This document shows positions 41,399-47,159 of a DNA stretch of 47,159 nucleotides, one piece after another (position 1 is the first letter of the stretch; every line of letters begins with the position of its first letter). The notes below the pieces were generated by a model. That model searched no databases, had not been told where the DNA came from, and saw only the letters and a list, made by a program, of their open reading frames with translations. Made by a program: the position numbers and the translations under genes. The stretch is from Rhodospirillaceae bacterium (lineage in GTDB: Bacteria > Pseudomonadota > Alphaproteobacteria > Bin65): assembly GCA_009840595.1 (NCBI GenBank), contig VXNK01000002.1, forward strand, positions 1 to 47,159, written 5' to 3'.

Positions 41399-42220
41399 AT
41401 GACCGCTCCCGCCGATCTATCGCCTGCGGCGCTGCGCGCGTTGGCCCGCCGCGGCGATTGGACCGGGTCGACCGCCGGCGCCTCGCGCGGCTGGCTGCAA
41501 TGCAACCTTGCGATATTGCCGGAGGCATACGCCGGAGATTTCGAGGCGTGGTGCCGGGCCAACCCGCGGGTGTGCCCGCTGGTCGCCGTCGGTAAGCCGG
41601 GCGATCCCCGACTGCCCGCACTGGGATCGGATATCGACCTGCGCACCGATTTGCCCGGCTACAGCATTTTCCGGCACGGCGAGCCGGCCGGCCACGCCGC
41701 TTCGGTCGGCGAACTGTGGCGCGACGATTTCGTGGCCTTCACCTTCGGCTGCTCCTTTTCCTTCGAGGATGTGCTGATCCGGGAAGGCGTCGATCTGCGC
41801 TATCTGGCGCGCGGCGAGCGCGAGGCGATCTACCGCTCAACCCTGGAGAGCATTCCGGCGGGCGGCTTCGCCGGGCCGCTCATCGTGTCGATGCGGCCGC
41901 TCCAGCCGGCCGATGCGATCCGTGCGATCGAGGTGACGGCGCGCTATCCGCTGGCCCATGGTTCGCCGGTCCATATCGGCAAACCGGCGGCAATCGGCGT
42001 GGATCCGGACCGGCCGATGGAAACGCTCGGCCGGGTCAGCGTGCAGGACGACGAACTTCCCGTTTTCTGGGCCTGCGGCGTAACTCCGCAACTCGCCATC
42101 CGGCAGGCTGCACCGGACCTCTGCATCACGCACCGTTCGGCCCATATGCTGGTGACCGATATTCCGATGGCGACCTTGCGCGACCGGTCGGTAGCAGAGG
42201 GGTCGCCGCCCTTGAATTAG
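41399..42220 (+). CDS. DUF1445 / D-glutamate-cyclase-like putative hydro-lyase
   Basis: A 273-residue protein of the DUF1445 family. The N-terminal LQCNLAILPEAYAGDFEAWCRANPRVCPLVAV, FTFGCSFSFEDVLIREG, SMRPLQPADAIRAIEVTARYP and CGVTPQLAIRQAAPDLCITH are all hallmarks. A eukaryotic relative converts D-glutamate to 5-oxo-D-proline; bacterial members are usually called putative hydro-lyases. The divergent hyuAB pair is of 5-oxoprolinase type, so the two units could act on the same compound. Its TAG overlaps the TAA of the convergent amine oxidase in TTAG (42217-42220). Confidence 0.9.
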   Translation: MTAPADLSPAALRALARRGDWTGSTAGASRGWLQCNLAILPEAYAGDFEAWCRANPRVCPLVAVGKPGDPRLPALGSDIDLRTDLPGYSIFRHGEPAGHAASVGELWRDDFVAFTFGCSFSFEDVLIREGVDLRYLARGEREAIYRSTLESIPAGGFAGPLIVSMRPLQPADAIRAIEVTARYPLAHGSPVHIGKPAAIGVDPDRPMETLGRVSVQDDELPVFWACGVTPQLAIRQAAPDLCITHRSAHMLVTDIPMATLRDRSVAEGSPPLN

Positions 42221-44145
42221 GCCCCCGGCGGCACGTCCAGCGTCGGGTTGCGGTCGAAGAAGCCGTCGGCCTCGAGACGGAAGCCGGTGCGGGCGACCGG
42301 CTGGACCGGCCAGTCCTCGAGCCGCGGCAGGTGCAGCAGGCCGAAGCTGTGCCACAGCACGATATCGGTGTCGCGGATCGAGCGGCCCTGCTTCACCCAG
42401 GCCGCGATGGTCTCCGAGCCGTCGCTCTGGTTGACGAAGCGGCCGGCCGGGTAGCGCTCGGCGGGGTCGTAGGGCGTGCACCAGACATGGTTGAAGATGA
42501 AGGCGGCGCGCTTTTCCATCATCGTCCCGGCGTGGAACCAGGGCCGCAGCATGCCGCTGGAATGCAGGCGGTAGGCGGTCGGCCGGCCCAGCCCGTTGGT
42601 CGCCGCGGCGCTTTCGACGCGCCAGAAGCGCTCGGTATCGGCGTTGCGCGTCCGGCCGCCCTCGGTCTCCAGCACGGTCGGCTCGACGCGGAAGGCGTTG
42701 CCGTTCGGGTTGCCGTCGCCCATCGGCGGCTGCACGACATTCATCTCGACCAGCCGGTTGGCGTCGCCGTCCACTGCCATGTCGAGCCGGGCGCAGAACA
42801 GGTGCTGGTGGTTGGGCGCGGTCACGCCGGGCATGATCTCGGTGCCGTAGCCGGTGCCGGAGATCGCGTTCAGGCCCTGAGTGTTCATGATCCCGGTCGC
42901 CTTGATATCCAGCTCCAGCGTCCCGTCCATGTGGAAGACCCAGTAGAAGCCGTATTCGTAGTTGCCGACCGTCGCGATCATCGAAACCAGCAGCCGGCGC
43001 GCCCGGCGGTGCTCCATCTCGTCGGTCATGTAGTCGGTATGCTTCCACAGCATGCCGTCGTCTTCCTCGTGCATGCAGATGGCGTTGTCGACCACCACCG
43101 GCTCGCCCGAGGTCAGGTTGAACACGCCGTCGAAGTAATGGATGTTGCCGCGGCAGTCGCAGCCCAGCTTGAGCGGGTTAGCGACCTGGCCGAGTCCGTA
43201 TTCGCCGACGTCGAAGGCGTTCTTGCGGTAGTGATTGAAGGACGGGTCGCCGTAGGGCACGACCATTTCCGCGATCGAGGCGCGCCAGATCAGCGGCCGC
43301 CACGGCGCCTTCTCGCCGCCGCGCACCTGGATGTCGTTGAGCACCAGCCCTTCGCGGGGATGGAACTCGACGTGAAAGCGCCAGTTGGCCCAGGTGACGA
43401 CCCGGTCCTCGACGGTGAAGGTCGGTCCGTCGGGCTGGGCGATATCGATCGGCTTCAGGTCGCTGCGCAGGATCTCCGCGATCTCGGGCCGGTCGGCATG
43501 GTAGTTCGAGGAGGCCATCGGCACGTCGTGAACGGCGTGGTCGATGACCCGGACGACTTCGACTTTGTTGAGGTCGAACAGCACGTTCAGGCCCTCGACC
43601 GGATGGGCGTAGCCGTTGTCTCCCGGATCCTTGCGCAGATAGACCAGGCAGTGGACGAGCCGGCGGCCCTCCTCGTCCTCGAAGCCGAAATTGCCGGCGG
43701 AGAAGGGATCGACCTGGATGTGCGACAGGTCGGTGACGCCGCGCCGTTCCATCGCCGCGATGAAATCGGGATGCTGGGGCACCGTTTCGGCGCACACCAT
43801 GAACTCGTCGACATTGATCGCCGCGCGCGCGCCGGGCGCGCCGACGGCCGACTCCACCGCTTCCCCGGCCAGATCGACGATCAGCTCGGAGACGCTGTTG
43901 TCCGCCGTGTCGTAGATGCTGACATAGGCCTTGCGGCTGTCGCCCGCCTTGCCCGAAGCGATCTCGGCCCGACATTGCGCCTTGTCCGGATAGTGCAGCC
44001 GGATCGATTCGAATTTCGCGGTCTCCGTCCACCCGTCCCAGCCCCGGACGATGGCGCCGGCGGCCTCGATCTCGGCCGGCGTCAGCGCGTTGAGCGGATG
44101 GGTCCCGCGCTCGGTCGCGGGGGTGGTGGTGCTGGTGTTCGCCAT
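42217..44145 (-). CDS. Copper amine oxidase (topaquinone)
   Basis: Oxidises a primary amine to aldehyde, ammonia and H2O2. 642 residues. The tyrosine that self-processes to topaquinone is Tyr396 in VGNYEYGFYW. The catalytic base Asp312 lies in FDVGEYGLG. Copper-binding His-x-His is in APNHQHLFCARLDM, and a late His is in HSFGLLHLPRLEDWPV. There is no signal peptide: the start MANTSTTTPATERG fits cytoplasmic bacterial enzymes. ATG 44145 is preceded by GGGGAAAG. The gene is divergent from the MaoC gene and convergent with the DUF1445 gene. Confidence 0.95.
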   Translation of the reverse strand: MANTSTTTPATERGTHPLNALTPAEIEAAGAIVRGWDGWTETAKFESIRLHYPDKAQCRAEIASGKAGDSRKAYVSIYDTADNSVSELIVDLAGEAVESAVGAPGARAAINVDEFMVCAETVPQHPDFIAAMERRGVTDLSHIQVDPFSAGNFGFEDEEGRRLVHCLVYLRKDPGDNGYAHPVEGLNVLFDLNKVEVVRVIDHAVHDVPMASSNYHADRPEIAEILRSDLKPIDIAQPDGPTFTVEDRVVTWANWRFHVEFHPREGLVLNDIQVRGGEKAPWRPLIWRASIAEMVVPYGDPSFNHYRKNAFDVGEYGLGQVANPLKLGCDCRGNIHYFDGVFNLTSGEPVVVDNAICMHEEDDGMLWKHTDYMTDEMEHRRARRLLVSMIATVGNYEYGFYWVFHMDGTLELDIKATGIMNTQGLNAISGTGYGTEIMPGVTAPNHQHLFCARLDMAVDGDANRLVEMNVVQPPMGDGNPNGNAFRVEPTVLETEGGRTRNADTERFWRVESAAATNGLGRPTAYRLHSSGMLRPWFHAGTMMEKRAAFIFNHVWCTPYDPAERYPAGRFVNQSDGSETIAAWVKQGRSIRDTDIVLWHSFGLLHLPRLEDWPVQPVARTGFRLEADGFFDRNPTLDVPPGA

Positions 44146-44177
44146 CGGTCTTTCCCCATGGGTGTTTTTCTTGCCAA

Positions 44178-44193
44178 GCGGGCCTGCGCCCGC
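44178..44193. other. Hairpin in the amine oxidase / MaoC divergent region
   Basis: GCGGGC-CTGC-GCCCGC, a 6-bp stem with a 4-base loop, lies in the 102-bp gap between the two divergent genes. It would be in the 5' leader of either transcript. Its role is unknown. Confidence 0.35.
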
Positions 44194-44247
44194 CATTGAT
44201 CGTCCGTTTTCCGTCCCCGTTTCTGTCACAGCACCGCCCGGAACGCC

Positions 44248-44724
44248 ATGCCCATAGAAACCACCGCCGTGATGCCGCACACCCATTTCGAGGACTTCGA
44301 GGTCGGGCAGGAAATGGAGTACGGCCGGGCGATCGTGACCGCCGAAGAGATTATCCGCTTCGGCCGCGAGTTCGATCCCGAACCCTTCCATATTGGCGAG
44401 GAAGAGGCCAAGGAGACGATGTTCGGCGGCCTGATCGCCAGCGGCATCCACATGGCCGCCATGCTGCGGCGCATGCAGGCCGACGGCTTCGCCAACGTTC
44501 CGTCCCAGGGCTCGCCGGGCTGGGACGAGCTGCATTTCCTGGCCCCGACCCGGCCGGGCGACGTGCTGCATGTCCGGACCAGCATTCTGGAGACGCGTGT
44601 CTCGCAGAGCCGCCCGGCGCTCGGCATCGTGAAAATGCGCCACCTGGTCATCGACGAGCAGGGCGAGGTCAAGACCAGCGTCCTGACCACCGCCTTCTAC
44701 GACCGGCGCGCGGCGGAGATTTGA
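44248..44724 (+). CDS. MaoC-family (R)-specific dehydratase/hydratase
   Basis: A 158-residue single-hotdog protein with HTHFEDFEVGQEMEYGRAIVTAEEIIRFGREFDPEPFHI, carrying the Asp and His of the hydratase 2 motif (DPEPFHIGEEEAKETMFGGLIASGIH), and LAPTRPGDVLHVRT. It hydrates or dehydrates an acyl-CoA. The substrate is not known. It is divergent from the copper amine oxidase. Confidence 0.92.
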   Translation: MPIETTAVMPHTHFEDFEVGQEMEYGRAIVTAEEIIRFGREFDPEPFHIGEEEAKETMFGGLIASGIHMAAMLRRMQADGFANVPSQGSPGWDELHFLAPTRPGDVLHVRTSILETRVSQSRPALGIVKMRHLVIDEQGEVKTSVLTTAFYDRRAAEI

Positions 44725-44843
44725 ACCCGAAAGCTGAAGACTGCCGGTTCACGCAAGCGTCGTTCCCGCCGCCAATATTGCATGGCAAGACCGGACCGGG
44801 ACGGATAGGATGGTGAGGGAACAAAGGCCGAAGGGAGCGCTCC

Positions 44844-45143
44844 ATGCCGGAGTTGTACACAGTCGATGTCTTCCTCGACAAAGAGGCCGGCGTTTTCGTC
44901 GGGACGAGCGCCGACATACCGGGTCTGACCGTCGAGGCGGAAACTCGCGGCGGCCTTATCGAGGCCCTGTTCGAGACCGTGCCGCCCCTCCTGGAAGACA
45001 ACCTCGGGCTGCCGCAGGATGCGGAAGTCGAAGTCAAGGTGCGGGTCGTCGAGGCAGCGCCTCCTTCGCGGCAACCGGCGGCCGGTTCGCTCAGCCAGCC
45101 GCGCTATGTCGTCGAAAATGTGAGGGCGCCGGCCTACGCCTAG
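44844..45143 (+). CDS. HicB-like antitoxin (DUF1902)
   Basis: A 99-residue protein whose first 70 residues match the HicB/DUF1902 fold: ELYTVDVFLDKEAGVFVGTSADIPGLTVEAET. It has no recognisable DNA-binding tail, as is usual for DUF1902 versions, so autoregulation may differ from classical HicB. It stands 13 bp before the toxin, in the order antitoxin then toxin, the reverse of E. coli hicAB. GAAGGGAGCG precedes the ATG. Confidence 0.82.
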   Translation: MPELYTVDVFLDKEAGVFVGTSADIPGLTVEAETRGGLIEALFETVPPLLEDNLGLPQDAEVEVKVRVVEAAPPSRQPAAGSLSQPRYVVENVRAPAYA

Positions 45144-45156
45144 CGGGAGAGCCGGC

Positions 45157-45357
45157 GTGGCGACCTACGAACGGGAAGTCAAACGCCTCTTGGTGGAGGC
45201 CGGCTGGGGGAGGGTCCGCCAAAGCGCCGGCAGCCACGAACAATGGCAACATCCGGGAGATCGTTCTCCCAAAACGATCACCGTTCCCAGCAAGATAAAG
45301 AGCCGGCACACCGCCAACAACATTCTGAAAAGCGCCGGACTCCAGAAAGCCTTCTAA
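45157..45357 (+). CDS. hicA: HicA-type mRNA interferase toxin
   Basis: A 66-residue HicA/YcfA toxin with the double-stranded-RNA-binding-like fold: VKRLLVEAGWGRVRQSAGSHEQWQHP, with the catalytic histidine expected in GSHEQWQH, then TVPSKIKSRHTANNILKSAGL. It starts at GTG 45157 with GGGAGAG about 6 bp upstream. Together with the upstream antitoxin-like gene it is a complete small toxin-antitoxin module. Confidence 0.85.
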   Translation: MATYEREVKRLLVEAGWGRVRQSAGSHEQWQHPGDRSPKTITVPSKIKSRHTANNILKSAGLQKAF

Positions 45358-45505
45358 CTTCGCGAACCGGTCGGGTTATCTCCGGCGTGGCACGCAAGCA
45401 CTCACCCGACCCGGTCGCATGGCGTTGACGCTGCCGGCGCGGTTGCGTGCGTGCCGGGCGGGTGCGAACATCGCCCGGCGACGAATCGAGGGGACGGCGA
45501 CGCCG

Positions 45506-46957
45506 ATGCTGCGCTCGGGCGAGGCATATCTCGAAGGCATCCGCGACGGGCGGGCGGTCTATATCGGCAAGGAGCGGGTGGCCGACGTCACCGACCATCC
45601 GGCCTTCGCCAACGCGGCGCGGATGTACGCCGCGATGTACGACCTCAAGCGCGCCGACGACATGCGCGACGTGCTCTGGGTCGAGGACGGCGGCGCGCGC
45701 ATCCCGGCGTATTTCCTCAAACCCCGCGACCGCCGCGACCTCGAGATCCGCACCGCCGCGCACCGCGCCATCGCCGCCTTCTCGCACGGCCTGCTCGGCC
45801 GCTCGCCGGACCATGTCGCCTCCTCGATCACCGGGCTCGCCATCGGATCGTCCGTGTTCGACCGCGACGGCGGCGGGTTTTCCGAACGCATCGAGGCCTA
45901 TTACGAGCACGCGCGGTCGCGCGATCTCTACCTCGCCTACGCCATCCTGCCGCCGCAGGGCGCACGCAAGCCCGAACTCTACCAGAGCGCCGACCGCAGC
46001 CCGCCGACTCTCCGGGTGACGGCGGAGGACAGCGAAGGGGTCGTCCTCAACGGGATGAAGATGCTGGCGACCGGCGCGGTGTTCGCCGACGAGCTGTGGA
46101 TCGGCAACATCATCCCGCTGGCGCCGAGCCAGGTGAAGGAATCGGTGACCTGCGCGGTGCCGGTGAACGCGCCGGGCGTTGCGCTGTGGGCGCGCAAGCC
46201 GTTCGGCGCGGCGCAGGGGATCGAGTTCCACAATCCGCTGTCCCACCGCTTCGACGAATCGGACTCCATGATCGTGTTCAAGGACGTGCACATTCCCTGG
46301 GAGCGCGTCTTCGTCCACGACAACCCGGCGCTCTCGCGCGACATCTATGTCGAGACGCCGGCCCACTACATGTCGAACCACCAGTCGAACGTGCGCTTCG
46401 CGGCCAAGCTCCGGCTGCTGATCGGGCTCGCGTCGAAGATCGCCCGGTCGAACGGGGCGCGCGACATCCCGGCGGTGCGCGAGGTGCTGGCCGATCTCGC
46501 TTCGATGGAGGCGGCCTACGGCGGCATCGTCGACGGCCAGCTCCAGGCCTGCGAGCCGACCGGCAACGGCTATGTCCACGTCAACCGGCGCTACATGTAT
46601 GCGGGCATCAACTACGCGGTCGAAAATTACGGCAAAATCTGCGACCGGGTCCGCACGCTGATGGGCGGCGGCGTGTTCCAGATGCCGGCCAGCATCGACG
46701 TGGCCGACGACCCGGCGCTCGGCCCGGTCTTCGAGGACTACTGGTCGACGGCGGACGAATCTGCGACCGAGCGCATGAAGCTGTTCCACCTCGCCTGGGA
46801 CCTGCTGGGCTCGGAATTCGCCATGCGCCACGACCAGTACGAGAAATTCTACGTCGGCCCGCGCTTCATCGTCCGCGACTACAATTTCCGCCACGTCCCC
46901 TGGGACGACTATGAGGGCCTGGTCGACGACATCATGGCGGGTTACGGCACGCGGTGA
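45506..46957 (+). CDS. HpaB-family FADH2-dependent monooxygenase
   Basis: A 483-residue member of the 4-hydroxyphenylacetate 3-hydroxylase family, which uses reduced FAD from a separate reductase to hydroxylate phenolic or other substrates. Marks: MLRSGEAYLEGIRDGRAVYIGKE at the start, DLYLAYAILPPQG, GVVLNGMKMLATGAVFADELWIG, ESDSMIVFKDVHIPWERVF, and LMGGGVFQMPAS near the C-terminal half. ATG 45506 is preferred over ATG 45419 because family members start at MLR and GAGGGGA is upstream. The flavin reductase is not in view. The substrate is unknown. Confidence 0.9.
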   Translation: MLRSGEAYLEGIRDGRAVYIGKERVADVTDHPAFANAARMYAAMYDLKRADDMRDVLWVEDGGARIPAYFLKPRDRRDLEIRTAAHRAIAAFSHGLLGRSPDHVASSITGLAIGSSVFDRDGGGFSERIEAYYEHARSRDLYLAYAILPPQGARKPELYQSADRSPPTLRVTAEDSEGVVLNGMKMLATGAVFADELWIGNIIPLAPSQVKESVTCAVPVNAPGVALWARKPFGAAQGIEFHNPLSHRFDESDSMIVFKDVHIPWERVFVHDNPALSRDIYVETPAHYMSNHQSNVRFAAKLRLLIGLASKIARSNGARDIPAVREVLADLASMEAAYGGIVDGQLQACEPTGNGYVHVNRRYMYAGINYAVENYGKICDRVRTLMGGGVFQMPASIDVADDPALGPVFEDYWSTADESATERMKLFHLAWDLLGSEFAMRHDQYEKFYVGPRFIVRDYNFRHVPWDDYEGLVDDIMAGYGTR

Positions 46958-47021
46958 GGAGGGAGGCGCGGTTGCCGGGCCGGCAAAGGCAACGGCGTCA
47001 CCGTGCACCTCCGCTCCTGGA

Positions 47022-47085
47022 GGATTCCCCTGCGACAAGCGCGCCGACCGAATCCCCCTCCCCTTGGGATTCCTCTGCGAAAAGG
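47022..47085. repeat. Imperfect direct repeat near the window end
   Basis: GGATTCCCCTGCGACAAGC (47022-47040) is echoed 45 bp later by GGATTCCTCTGCGAAAAGG (47067-47085), with three differences in 19. It belongs to the 200-bp gene-free stretch after the monooxygenase gene. Confidence 0.5.
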
Positions 47086-47104
47086 GCCAGGCGGCCGCAT
47101 CTTG

Positions 47105-47159
47105 TCCTTCCCCCTCTTCAGAGGGGGAAGTCCCTGAGCGCAGCGAAGGGGATGGGGGT
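47105..47159. repeat. Partial second copy of the 16.6-kb inverted-repeat element
   Basis: These last 55 bases are identical to 16619-16673, including the perfect CTTCCCCCTC/GAGGGGGAAG hairpin. The copy is cut by the window edge. The end of the sequence inside a repeat suggests a contig break caused by the repeat. Confidence 0.9.

Noticed and set aside
1-47159. CRISPR array, tRNA, rRNA, integrase or attachment site
   Set aside because: No regularly spaced repeats with unique spacers, no cloverleaf sequence and no transposase or recombinase motif were seen on either strand.

Overview
The window is a GC-rich stretch of bacterial chromosome (third codon positions mostly G or C). It holds about 40 densely packed protein genes. 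I see no rRNA, tRNA, phage, plasmid or CRISPR sequence. The gene content points to an aerobic alphaproteobacterium, probably Rhodospirillales-like: a methylsuccinyl-CoA dehydrogenase of the ethylmalonyl-CoA pathway, a comF/glutaredoxin/nitrilase-family block, CcmA-CcmB, PPK2, and many CoA-ligase, dioxygenase and dehydratase genes. That placement is inferred from gene content only.

Layout. 1-7.4 kb: an acyl-CoA ligase, a gentisate-1,2-dioxygenase-like bicupin and a PhyH-type oxygenase, then two exported small proteins (DUF302 and DsrE-like) ending in a strong hairpin, then a translationally coupled alpha/beta hydrolase and metallo-beta-lactamase-fold hydrolase. 7.4-16.5 kb: one long plus-strand operon with a large acyl-CoA synthetase, all five parts of a branched-chain-type ABC importer (LivG, H, M, binding protein, LivF) and a PaaK-like ligase homologue without a canonical P-loop. 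It looks like an uptake-and-CoA-activation unit for an organic acid. 16.6-21.7 kb: a small inverted-repeat element, ccmAB, a divergent pair of lipid-linked-sugar glycosyltransferases (GT2 and ArnT-like) and a mesaconyl-CoA-hydratase-like hotdog protein.

21.7-28.6 kb: a nitrilase-family hydrolase, glutaredoxin, an aromatic-amino-acid-lyase homologue, ComF and PPK2 on the minus strand, then an SDR, a small exported protein and a methyltransferase on the plus strand. 28.6-36.1 kb: pheT without an adjacent pheS, an AT-rich intergenic island, mcd, a CapA-type protein, a palindromic repeat and an MltB-type lytic transglycosylase. 36.1-44.7 kb: hyuB-hyuA divergent from a UbiD-family decarboxylase and a DUF1445/D-glutamate-cyclase-like protein, then a copper amine oxidase and a MaoC dehydratase, which may form a lactam or N-heterocycle catabolic set. 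44.8 kb to the end: a HicB-like/HicA toxin-antitoxin pair, an HpaB-family flavin monooxygenase, and the first 55 bases of a second copy of the 16.6 kb repeat, which runs off the window.

The strongest lead is the lyase at 22950-24401. It keeps the overall histidine ammonia-lyase pattern, but the Ala-Ser-Gly triad that forms the MIO cofactor is missing: the sequence reads G-H-G-G-A-G-E. This makes a MIO-independent lyase, for example of the ergothionase type, a real possibility. A second, genome-scale oddity is a series of 12-15 bp tandem duplications, most of them on start or stop regions of genes. No recognisable transcription factor is encoded in the whole window.
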